Origin: an uncultured Bryobacterales bacterium
Lineage (GTDB): Bacteria > Acidobacteriota > Terriglobia > Bryobacterales > UBA6623
Assembly: GCA_951813605.1 (NCBI GenBank)
Contig: OX638379.1
Location: forward strand, 2,514,062-2,578,061
Direction of reading: 5' to 3'
DNA length: 64,000 nucleotides
Below are positions 1 to 7,967 of this stretch, piece after piece. The notes under the pieces were generated by a model. That model worked only from the letters and a program-made list of their open reading frames with translations, was not told the DNA's origin and made no database searches. A program made the position numbers and the translations under genes. Every line of letters starts with the position of its first letter. The stretch's first letter is position 1.

Positions 1-1770
1 GTCAACGGACTGACACCGCTGGTCCCGGGCAACCAAGAGCGCATCCAGACCCCGATTCGCACGATCGAGATCAACCAGAATCAGACCTTGGTCCGAGGCT
101 CCCACCAGATCAAGTACGGCTTCAACTGGCGCTACTCCCGGAACATTGACGACCAGAACAACCGCACGGGCGGCCAGTTCGTCTTCGGCAACCGCGCGAC
201 GGGCGTCGGCACGGCCGAGCTGCTTCTAGGGCACGTGAGTTCTGGGGACATCAATGACGCCGACATCTTGGACCGAAGGACAGACTACTACGGCATGTTC
301 GTGCAAGACGATTGGAGAGCCACTTCGAAGCTAACGATCAATGTAGGGCTGCGCTACGAGGTGGACACGCCGCTATGGGATCGCAACAATCGCCTGAACG
401 GCTTTGATTGGAATGCCATCAATCCGGTTTCGGGCCTGCCCGGCGTGGTGACATTCTTCGGCCGGGACGGCCTTGGAAAATACTCGCACGACACATACAA
501 AGGCGCTCTCGGCCCTCGATTCGGCTTCGCGTACCGCTTCATGGATAACACCGTGATTCGGGGCGGATACGGTATCAACTACTACGGCGCCTACCGCGGG
601 GCTGTACCGAATGCATTCTCTCTCGGCTTCAGCACGCAAGGGAACTTCAGCTCCCCCGACGGAGGGTTCACCCGCGCTTTCGGCCTGGCCGAAGGCATGC
701 CGGCGACGGCCTCCGCTGATCTCGGTCCGGGCTTCGGCTCGGTAGAATTCGGGCAGCGCCCGCTGGTCTCGCCTCAGTTCTTCCGCAAGGGGCATCGCAG
801 CGCGATGGTTCAGCAGTGGAACTTCGGAATTCAGCACCAGCTTCCGAACAATCTCCTCCTCGAGGGAACCTACGTGGCCAACATGGGCCATCGACTGGGC
901 GGCGCCAACACGAATTGGAACCAGATCCCGCTCGTCAACGGGCGCGGACCGGCCATGCAATCGCAGCAGCTCCGAAGATTTCCGACCTTCAACGGCGTTG
1001 TCCAGAGGTCCGTGGACTGGGGGAACTCAGCCTATCATTCGGGCAACTTGAAGATCGAGAAACGCTACTCCGGCGGCTTCAACTTGCTCATGAACTACAC
1101 GTGGTCGAAGTACTTGGATGACGTGGAGGCCGGGTCAGAGCTGTCCGAATTCGTAGGCAATCGCGAGCAGCACAAAGAACTGAGACACCTCGACAGGTCG
1201 TACTCCGGGAGCGACATCCGGCATCGCGTGGCTCTGAGTTCGGTCTACGAGCTGCCGTTCGGCAGAGGCCGCAAGTTCGACATCAGCAACGGTGCTCTCA
1301 ACGCCGTGGCCGGCGGCTGGGGCGTCGGGATCATCACGGAGTTCCGAACGGGCTCGCCGTTTGTCGTCATCGAAAACAGGAATACAAGCAATACGTATTC
1401 CGCCAGCCAGCGACCCAATATCCTCGGTGATCCCGCCCAGCTGGCGGGTTGGCGGGACAACGTCAAGGGCGAAACATTCTTCAACACCGCATTGTTCGAG
1501 GCGCCGGGAAGAGGAGTGTTCGGCACCTCGCCGGGTTCGCTGTGCTGCGGTCCGGGACTGGCTAACGTGGACTTCTCGATTCACAAGTGGTTCAATTTCA
1601 GCGAGCAGCGTCGGCTCCAGTTCAGGGCCGACTTCTTCAACTTTCCGAACCACCCGCAGTTCGCCAATCCTGAGGAGCGGCGCGGCCGCGGAGGTTTCGG
1701 CATGATCTCCAGCACACTGCGCGGCACGGGCGGCCGCGTGTCGCAACTCTCCCTCCGACTGGAGTTCTAG
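1..1770 (+). CDS. TonB-dependent receptor, Oar-like, C-terminal part (5' truncated by window edge)
   Basis: The reading frame is open from base 1, so only the last 589 residues of an outer-membrane TonB-dependent receptor are visible; the signal peptide, any CarboxypepD regulatory domain and the plug lie outside. The barrel has the strand signatures usual in acidobacterial Oar-like receptors: YYGMFVQDDW followed by LTINVGLRYE near residues 95-120, PRFGFAYRF, and WNFGIQHQLPNNLLLEGTYVAN. The end is typical too (FRADFFNFPNHPQFANP, then a terminal strand finishing in a C-terminal Phe). Family knowledge suggests uptake of oligosaccharides or other large ligands, but the substrate cannot be read from sequence. 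A strong hairpin follows the stop codon. Confidence 0.9.
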   Translation, partial: VNGLTPLVPGNQERIQTPIRTIEINQNQTLVRGSHQIKYGFNWRYSRNIDDQNNRTGGQFVFGNRATGVGTAELLLGHVSSGDINDADILDRRTDYYGMFVQDDWRATSKLTINVGLRYEVDTPLWDRNNRLNGFDWNAINPVSGLPGVVTFFGRDGLGKYSHDTYKGALGPRFGFAYRFMDNTVIRGGYGINYYGAYRGAVPNAFSLGFSTQGNFSSPDGGFTRAFGLAEGMPATASADLGPGFGSVEFGQRPLVSPQFFRKGHRSAMVQQWNFGIQHQLPNNLLLEGTYVANMGHRLGGANTNWNQIPLVNGRGPAMQSQQLRRFPTFNGVVQRSVDWGNSAYHSGNLKIEKRYSGGFNLLMNYTWSKYLDDVEAGSELSEFVGNREQHKELRHLDRSYSGSDIRHRVALSSVYELPFGRGRKFDISNGALNAVAGGWGVGIITEFRTGSPFVVIENRNTSNTYSASQRPNILGDPAQLAGWRDNVKGETFFNTALFEAPGRGVFGTSPGSLCCGPGLANVDFSIHKWFNFSEQRRLQFRADFFNFPNHPQFANPEERRGRGGFGMISSTLRGTGGRVSQLSLRLEF

Positions 1771-1794
1771 CCGCGCAACCGCTGGGTTCAACCT

Positions 1795-1819
1795 GGACCG
1801 CCGGCAACGCCGGCGGTCC
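1795..1819 (+). terminator. Hairpin after the TonB receptor gene
   Basis: A perfect 11-bp inverted repeat (GGACCGCCGGC, loop AAC, GCCGGCGGTCC) starts 24 bases after the receptor stop codon and is followed by TTCGTT. Position and stem strength fit an intrinsic terminator, although the T-tract is weak. Confidence 0.6.
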
Positions 1820-1825
1820 TTCGTT

Positions 1826-2342
1826 GCACTAGCCCCGTGCAGCGAGTGCGACGATCCCGATCATCAAGCTAGGGAACCTTTTGGGGATGCCATCCCCTAG
1901 GCCGCTGTTCTCGGCGAACTCATGAGGGCACTGTCCAATGGACGGATGTGACCACGAGTCTATTCCTAGCGGGATAATTCGGGAGAGGACAGGGGCTTCT
2001 TGGTTCAGACAATCAGTCAGCCGCTGCCGATCGATGTCAAGAAGCCCGCCACTTTAACCCTGCGAATCGGTGCATCGGCCAGGGCGTCGCAGGGCGACCT
2101 AGGCCAAACGGCGCTGAATGGGAATGTCATTGGTCGCAGCGAGCTGCGGACCCCTCTGGACGCAGTGCTCGCGTGAAATCCGGCGTCGCAAAGCCGGGGG
2201 GTGCAGCACGGCAATTGCAAGCACTTCGTACGCAAATCGATCCAACGTGAGGCAGCGGCCGCATCAGCCACCTGTCAGCGGCGCGGACATGATGGATCTC
2301 GACATAGCCGGGTTTGAAGCGCGTCCGGAGTCGGTCTGAGAA
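1826..2342. other. 517-bp stretch with no convincing gene
   Basis: Convergent intergenic space between the receptor (+) and the DUF1501 gene (-). Both strands have short open frames (73-84 codons), but none has recognisable family motifs or a clear ribosome-binding site. A small hairpin (GGGGAT/ATCCCC, 1883-1897) is the only structure noted. Confidence 0.5.
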
Positions 2343-3806
2343 TCAGGCGATCAATTCGGGGATCAACTGCCCTCCCACCTGCGAGAGCTGCTTGAAGCGT
2401 CCGCCGTGAAAGTACGTGAGCCGATTGTCGTCGAGACCCATCAACCTCAGCCAGGTGACATGCAAGTCCCGCAACGGATGCACGACCTCGACCGCCCTGT
2501 TGCCGACTTCGTCCGTCGCGCCCACGACCGTCCCGGCGGGCGTCCCGCCGCCGGCCATCAGCACGGCCATTGCGTCCGCGTTGTGCCCCCGTCCGTTCGC
2601 GTCCACGCCGCCACGCCGATTGTTGTCCGGAGTCCTGCCAAACTCCCCGGAACACACAACGAGCGTCTCGTCCAGCATGCCTCGCTGCCTGAGATCCCTA
2701 ATCAGGGCCGCCAGCGGCTTGTCGACGCTTCGAATGCGCGCCGAGTGGTTGCGCTCCAAGAAGTCATGGCTGTCCCAGCCCCCCGAGAAAATCTGGACGA
2801 ACCGCACGCCCTTTTCCACGAGCCTGCGCGCCAGCAGGCACTGGCGTCCGAATGCCCGTGTTCTTTCGTCGTCCAAGCCGTAGGCATCCTTCGATGCCGC
2901 CGACTCCTTGCTAAGGTCCACGAGTTCCGGCACTTCCGCCTGCATGCGGTAGGCAAGCTCGTAGCTTTCCATGCGGGCCGCCAGCTCGTCATGCGAGGGG
3001 TGGCGCCGGGAATGCCTTCGATTCATCTCGGCCAGCATGTCCAAGCTTTGGCGCTGCTGCTCCCGGCTCTTCCATTGGGGAGGCTTCAGGTCCAGCAACG
3101 GCGAACCGGTCGGCCGCAGAAGCGTGCCTTGGTAATGGGCCGGCAGGAACCCATTGGACCAGTTCCCGGCCCCGCCCTGCGGAAACGCCAATTCTGTCAT
3201 CACCACATAACCAGGGATGTTCTGGTTCAGGGTTCCGAGACCGTAAGTGACCCACGCCCCGACACCCGGATCGGCACCGAGCGTGCTCCCGGTGTTGAGA
3301 TGGTAGAGGGCATCGGGATGATTCACCGACTGCGCCTGGCAGCCTCTGTAGACGCACAGCTCGTCAGCCACTGCCGGATCCGCCATATGCAAGAACCGGT
3401 CGCACATCTCAATCCCGGAATTGCCGGTCTTTCGAAAGTCAAACGGGCTACCGACGTAGTAAGTCTTGGCCGTGACCTCAACCAGCACCTGCTCGGGATC
3501 GCGTACCGATTCGGTCAGGTGCAGTTCCCGCAGCTTCGGTTTCGGATCGAACGTGTCCATGTGGCCAGGGCCGCCCTCAAGCACCACAAAGATGCAGGCC
3601 TTCGCCTTGGCAGGGATCATCGGCGATTTCGGCGCGAGGGGGCCGGTCGGCACCCGATCCTCCCCTGCCAGCAGGTCCGAGAACGCAAGCGTGCCGGCCG
3701 TCGCTCCGAGGCCGAACAGCAATTCGCGCCTCCCGAGTCGGGCAGCGTCGCGAGAATCGAACGGCTGCGGCGTCGTGAAATTGGCAGTTCCAGAGCTAGT
3801 AGACAT
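2343..3806 (-). CDS. DUF1501 domain protein (copy 1), Tat-exported, sulfatase-like fold
   Basis: This 487-residue protein belongs to the DUF1501 family, related in fold to alkaline phosphatase and sulfatases and common in Planctomycetes, Verrucomicrobia and Acidobacteria. No biochemical activity is established for most members. A twin-arginine signal is visible (RRELLFGLGATAGTLAF, residues 26-42), so export in folded form is likely. Family-like motifs include GGPGHMDTFDPKP, SVNHPDALYHLNTGS, FSGGWDSHDFLERNH and EFGRTPDNN. Its start overlaps the stop of the upstream PSD1 gene by 11 bases, so the two are translationally coupled. The second copy at 13045-14496 has the same arrangement. Confidence 0.9.
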   Translation of the reverse strand: MSTSSGTANFTTPQPFDSRDAARLGRRELLFGLGATAGTLAFSDLLAGEDRVPTGPLAPKSPMIPAKAKACIFVVLEGGPGHMDTFDPKPKLRELHLTESVRDPEQVLVEVTAKTYYVGSPFDFRKTGNSGIEMCDRFLHMADPAVADELCVYRGCQAQSVNHPDALYHLNTGSTLGADPGVGAWVTYGLGTLNQNIPGYVVMTELAFPQGGAGNWSNGFLPAHYQGTLLRPTGSPLLDLKPPQWKSREQQRQSLDMLAEMNRRHSRRHPSHDELAARMESYELAYRMQAEVPELVDLSKESAASKDAYGLDDERTRAFGRQCLLARRLVEKGVRFVQIFSGGWDSHDFLERNHSARIRSVDKPLAALIRDLRQRGMLDETLVVCSGEFGRTPDNNRRGGVDANGRGHNADAMAVLMAGGGTPAGTVVGATDEVGNRAVEVVHPLRDLHVTWLRLMGLDDNRLTYFHGGRFKQLSQVGGQLIPELIA

Positions 3807-6576
3807 AGGCGAACTCGTTGGAGTTGAACAGCAGGAGGCAAAAGTCGGCGAGGGCTCGCGTTCGCGCGCTCACGTCGGATGCCCGAGTGTCCGGGGTGTA
3901 TTGCTCGTAGACCGGCAGCCATTCCTCGTACGAGAACGGAGCTCCGGTGAACTCCTCGACCAGGGAGCGGGTAATCCGGGTCGGGTATTTCGCCGCTGCG
4001 GGGGAGCTCGAGCGATGACTGGCTTCCATTGCCGAAATGTAGTCGGCTAGCCTGCGCTTGATCTGCGGTTCCGGAAGCCGGGCGAATGCCAGGCGATAGG
4101 CCCGTTCGATTAGCGAATCCGTGGCAGGCGCTTCCCGTGCCAAGCGCATCGCGAAGGCGATCGAGCGGTTTGTCGAGTATGCCGAATTCATCATGGTGAG
4201 CGCTTGGGGGCTCACCGACGAAGAGTCGCGACGTTCGCAGGAGTCGTTGGGGCTGGGCTGGTTGAACACCTCCATGAGCGGGTCCGCCTGGCCTCTGACG
4301 CGGTAGGCGTAGATCGACCGGCGATTCCGCTGCCCGGGCGTGGGAGAAGGCTGGTATGCCGGGGCGATCGAGAACTGGATCATCCGAGGCTGCAAGGCCA
4401 CGTCCATGTTGATTTCCGGCATGGCCGGCAACCCTCCGATCTCTCCGTTCAACTCCCCGGATAGCTGCAACATGCTGTCACGCAATTCCTCTGCCGCGAG
4501 ACGGCGAGGGTTGAAGTAAGCCATCAAGCGATTCGCGGGATCTTTCTCGCGCACGGCCGACATGTCGGACCGCTCGCTGGACTGCCGGTACATCTCCGAA
4601 GTCATGATCGTGCGGTGGAGGCGCTTGATCGACCAGCCGTTCTCCACGAAATCGGACGCCAGCCAGTCCAAGAGGGCTTGATCCGTGGGCTTGGCGCCAA
4701 GCGCTCCCAGGTTGTTCGGCGTGGCACCAAGACCGCGCCCGAAGTGGTATGCCCAGACACGGTTGACGATGGAGCGCGCGGTGAGCGGGTTGCGAGGATC
4801 GACGACCCAATTCGCAAATGCCGCGCGTCGCCCCGCCAAGCCGTCCGGTAGCGCGAACGGGTCCGGCACGCCCGGATACCTCGTGGGCAATTGCGTCGCG
4901 CTAAGCACGCCGGGATTCACGGGCTCGCCGGGGGCGTGAACCGATCCCCCGTCCAGCACCGTCGAATCCGGACGCCAGCTGGCGTCGAGCTTCCCGGGGA
5001 CGCGCAGCTTGCGCCCGTTTCCGGGAATGTAGTCCGGCCCGTTGAACACGGTCTGCGCCAGCGGCTCGTAGCGCTCCAGGCGCCGGGTCCAGATCCATTC
5101 GTCCTGGCGCCGGACCTTCAGGCGCCCTTCCTCGGCCGGCGTCAAGCCCCAGTGCCGTGGGGGTTTGTCCTCGTCGGGCAGAGCGTTGCGCTTGCCGGCA
5201 GGGACGAAGGCCATGCCGCGTTCCGCGAACCACTCCCTGGCGGCGTCTTCGATCTTGGACTCCAGCGCGGCCTTCCGCTCCGTGGCGAAGTCACGCAGCT
5301 GGCGGACATGCTCGCGCCCCGAATCAAACCGGGCCAAGTTCTCGGACGCAAGGAACGCGGCGGGCCGCTCCGCCATCTGAGTCGCGGCAAAGGCCGCGTA
5401 AATCCGGTAGTAGTCGCGAGTGGGGATCGGATCGACCTTGTGGTCATGGCATTTGGCGCAGCGCAGCGGCATGGACAGGAATGTCTGGCCCACGCTATGG
5501 ACAACGTCGTCAAGATAGGCTTGGCGCGCCATCTTCTTCGGCACCATCGCCGAGCCCCACGGGCCCATCCGCAGGAATCCGGTCGCCACCCGCATCTCCG
5601 GATCGCCCGGACGCAATTCGTCGCCCGCGAGCTGCTCCACGACGAAGCGGTCATACGGCCTGTCCTCATTGAAGGAACGGATCACGTAATCCCGGTATCG
5701 CCAGGCGTTGGACCGTTCGTAATCGTTGGAATTGCCCGCCGTGTCGGCATAGCGCACGACATCCAGCCAGTGCCGGCCCCATTGCTCTCCGTAGCGCGGG
5801 CTGGCGAGCAGCCGGTCGAGCAGCCGCGCCCAAGCACCGGGCGAGCCGTCTTCAAGGAATGCACGGGCCTGGGCAGGCGAAGGAGGCAGGCCCGTGAGGT
5901 CGTACGACGCCCGTCGCAGTAGAGCCAGATCGGCGGATCTCGGAGCGGCGTCGATTCCGGCAGCGGCCAGCCGGGCTCGATGGAACCCGTCGATTGGGTT
6001 CGCTACCGGGAAGTCGGGAACCGCCGGCTTCGTGAGGGGCCGGAAGGCCCAGATATCTTCCGGCTTGTAGGGGCGCTGCGTCCATTCGTCGGTCTGGCCG
6101 CCGCTTGTCGCGATGCGCACCCCGGCCGCGTCGCCGCGATCGCTATCTGCTGCCGCCAGAATCTCGGCGACTTCCTCGTCGCCGGGCCACGGGGCGCCGA
6201 GGTCGATCCAGGCGCGAACGCGCGCAACCTGGGCGGGGCTCAATCGGTCGTTCCCCTTCGGAGGCATGACGAGATCTCCCGCCTGTCCGGCAACCGCGAG
6301 AAACAACGCACTCTGGCCCGAATCGCCTGGAACTAATGCTGGCCGTCCCGACTGACCGCCCTGCAGCAAGCCTTCCCTGCTGGTGAGATCCAATCCGCCG
6401 AGCAGAACGCCGGGATTCTGGCCATGGCAGGCCGCGCATTTCGCGGCGAGCAGCGGCTTTATTTCCAGCGCGAAAAGACGCTCGCCGTGCACGGCACTAG
6501 CGGCCGCGGATTGAGCGGCGAAGCAGGCCCCCGCGAGAAGGCAAACCCCCACTCGGCCCCAACCGAATCCGAACAT
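3796..6576 (-). CDS. PSD1 / DUF1549-DUF1553 cytochrome-c-type secreted protein (copy 1)
   Basis: A 926-residue exported protein. After an N-terminal signal peptide (about residues 1-27) comes a PSCyt1 heme-binding region with CAACH at residues 47-51, then a DUF1549 (PSCyt2) domain with a second CxxCH (CAKCHDHKVDP, roughly residue 370), and a C-terminal DUF1553 (PSD1) domain (NPLTARSIVNRVWAYHFGRGL; later DSCERRDSSSVSPQALTMMN). The role is unproven; context in Planctomycetes and Acidobacteria suggests extracytoplasmic redox or polysaccharide-related work. It is the first gene of a two-gene operon with the DUF1501 gene. The ATG at 6576 is followed at once by a hydrophobic leader. Confidence 0.9.
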   Translation of the reverse strand: MFGFGWGRVGVCLLAGACFAAQSAAASAVHGERLFALEIKPLLAAKCAACHGQNPGVLLGGLDLTSREGLLQGGQSGRPALVPGDSGQSALFLAVAGQAGDLVMPPKGNDRLSPAQVARVRAWIDLGAPWPGDEEVAEILAAADSDRGDAAGVRIATSGGQTDEWTQRPYKPEDIWAFRPLTKPAVPDFPVANPIDGFHRARLAAAGIDAAPRSADLALLRRASYDLTGLPPSPAQARAFLEDGSPGAWARLLDRLLASPRYGEQWGRHWLDVVRYADTAGNSNDYERSNAWRYRDYVIRSFNEDRPYDRFVVEQLAGDELRPGDPEMRVATGFLRMGPWGSAMVPKKMARQAYLDDVVHSVGQTFLSMPLRCAKCHDHKVDPIPTRDYYRIYAAFAATQMAERPAAFLASENLARFDSGREHVRQLRDFATERKAALESKIEDAAREWFAERGMAFVPAGKRNALPDEDKPPRHWGLTPAEEGRLKVRRQDEWIWTRRLERYEPLAQTVFNGPDYIPGNGRKLRVPGKLDASWRPDSTVLDGGSVHAPGEPVNPGVLSATQLPTRYPGVPDPFALPDGLAGRRAAFANWVVDPRNPLTARSIVNRVWAYHFGRGLGATPNNLGALGAKPTDQALLDWLASDFVENGWSIKRLHRTIMTSEMYRQSSERSDMSAVREKDPANRLMAYFNPRRLAAEELRDSMLQLSGELNGEIGGLPAMPEINMDVALQPRMIQFSIAPAYQPSPTPGQRNRRSIYAYRVRGQADPLMEVFNQPSPNDSCERRDSSSVSPQALTMMNSAYSTNRSIAFAMRLAREAPATDSLIERAYRLAFARLPEPQIKRRLADYISAMEASHRSSSPAAAKYPTRITRSLVEEFTGAPFSYEEWLPVYEQYTPDTRASDVSARTRALADFCLLLFNSNEFAYVY

Positions 6577-6754
6577 GGCCAGCAGTACCTAATGTTTATC
6601 GTACGTCGGCCGTGCTCGGCAGATCAAACGATCCCGTGCGGAATTCGCCCGGACGCAGGCAAGATTCGCGGAAATCCGCGCCGCCCGACGCCCGACGGCA
6701 ATAACGAGGAGATGGCCTCCCTGGCCGTCGCTGTATGATGAAGATCACACGCAC

Positions 6755-6831
6755 GCGCCCGTAGCTCAGCTGGATAGAGCGCTTGCCTCCGGAGCAAGAG
6801 GCCGCAGGTTCGAATCCTGCCGGGCGTACCA
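6755..6831 (+). tRNA. tRNA-Arg (anticodon CCG)
   Basis: A full cloverleaf can be drawn. The acceptor stem pairs 6755-6761 with 6821-6827 (one G-U pair), the anticodon stem is CTTGC/GCAAG with loop CTCCGGA (anticodon CCG at 6789-6791), and the T stem is GCAGG/CCTGC around TTCGAAT. CCA is encoded (6829-6831). It reads CGG codons. Confidence 0.97.
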
Positions 6832-6841
6832 TTGATTCGAT

Positions 6842-6860
6842 TGCGGCCACGGTGGCCGCA
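6842..6860 (+). terminator. Hairpin after tRNA-Arg
   Basis: TGCGGCC (6842-6848), loop ACGGT, GGCCGCA (6854-6860) starts 11 bases after the tRNA 3' end. No T-run follows, so termination is inferred from position and stem only. Confidence 0.4.
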
Positions 6861-6916
6861 GCGGTCCAGCAGCTAGCACGCGGGGAGTTGACGTTGCGGG
6901 TCGCTCGCCCGGCAAG

Positions 6917-7891
6917 TCATCGGTTGTACAGAGGCGTCGGGCCGCGCAGTTCCGTCCAGATCCGGTCGCAGGCGGCGAGGGCCTCGTCCGGCAGTGGGTC
7001 GCGTTGCGACGCGTCGATGTTCTGTTCGAGATGCGCTTGCTTGGAAGCGCCGATGATGACACTCTGCACGCCCGGCCGGTTGCAGACCCACCGCAGTGCC
7101 AGCTCGGTCATAGAGACTCCGAGACCGGCTGCGATGTCTTTGAGAGCGTCTACCGCGCGAAAGTACGAAGCGTGCCAGAACCGGTTTAGGTACATCTGGT
7201 TGCCGTCGAAGCGAGTGCCCGGGATTGGACCCTTTTCGAACGACTGCTTCCCGCTGAGCAATCCGCCTGCGAGAGGGTTGTAGCAGACATTGGAGATTCT
7301 GAAGCGGTTCGTGAATTCGATGTATTCCTGCTCGATGCCGCGCGCGAGCATGTTGTACATCGGCTGAGCCACCTTCGGGGGCGTGGTGTCGTTGCGCCGC
7401 ATGTGCGACTCCATCTCCGCCATTTGCCAAGCCGCATAATTCGATGTGCCGATCCACCGGATCTTGCCTTCGGTCCGCAAATCGTCCATCATCTGCAGAG
7501 TTTCCTCGATTGCGACAGCTCTGTCGGGCATGTGCATGTAGTAAATGTCGATGAAATCGGTACCCAGCCGCCGCAGGCTGTCCTCGACCGCGCGCCGAAT
7601 CGCCGAGCGGCTCAACCCGCCGTATGAGTGATGGCCGTTCCGCATCATCCCGCGAACCTTCGTGGCAAGGACTACACTGGCTCGGCGCGTGCTGAGGATC
7701 CTGCCCGTGATCTCTTCCGACAGTCCGCCGTTGTAGACATTCGCCGTATCGAAGAAATTCACACCCCGGTCGATCGCGTAGTCCACCATGCGGGCGGCAT
7801 CCGCCTCGGTGACCTGCGATCCGAACGTCATGGTGCCGAGGCAGACGCTCGAGACGTCAATTCCCGTTCCCAGCAAGGTATTGGTCTTCAT
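6917..7891 (-). CDS. Aldo/keto reductase
   Basis: A 324-residue NADPH-dependent TIM-barrel oxidoreductase of the aldo/keto reductase superfamily. The catalytic tetrad is visible: Asp48 (FFDTA), Tyr53 (NVYNG), Lys78 (LATKVRG) and His120 (YYMHMPD). The cofactor-binding C-terminal strand VQSVIIGASK is also present. Length is normal. It sits 76 bp downstream of the secreted PHP-like gene on the same strand and may be cotranscribed with it. The substrate is unknown; the sequence resembles general or sugar-aldehyde reductases. Confidence 0.93.
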   Translation of the reverse strand: MKTNTLLGTGIDVSSVCLGTMTFGSQVTEADAARMVDYAIDRGVNFFDTANVYNGGLSEEITGRILSTRRASVVLATKVRGMMRNGHHSYGGLSRSAIRRAVEDSLRRLGTDFIDIYYMHMPDRAVAIEETLQMMDDLRTEGKIRWIGTSNYAAWQMAEMESHMRRNDTTPPKVAQPMYNMLARGIEQEYIEFTNRFRISNVCYNPLAGGLLSGKQSFEKGPIPGTRFDGNQMYLNRFWHASYFRAVDALKDIAAGLGVSMTELALRWVCNRPGVQSVIIGASKQAHLEQNIDASQRDPLPDEALAACDRIWTELRGPTPLYNR

Positions 7892-7967
7892 CCCGTGTCC
7901 CTCTTATTCGGCAACAATCGCTGTTGCACTGCCCCTGCCCACTTGCAAATTGCTTCCGGGCCCGCGC

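Noticed and set aside
6596..6850. Minus-strand open frame across tRNA-Arg (MVRPAGFEPAASCSG-like translation)
   Set aside because: This is the well-known false protein produced by translating the antisense of a tRNA gene; the tRNA cloverleaf is complete.
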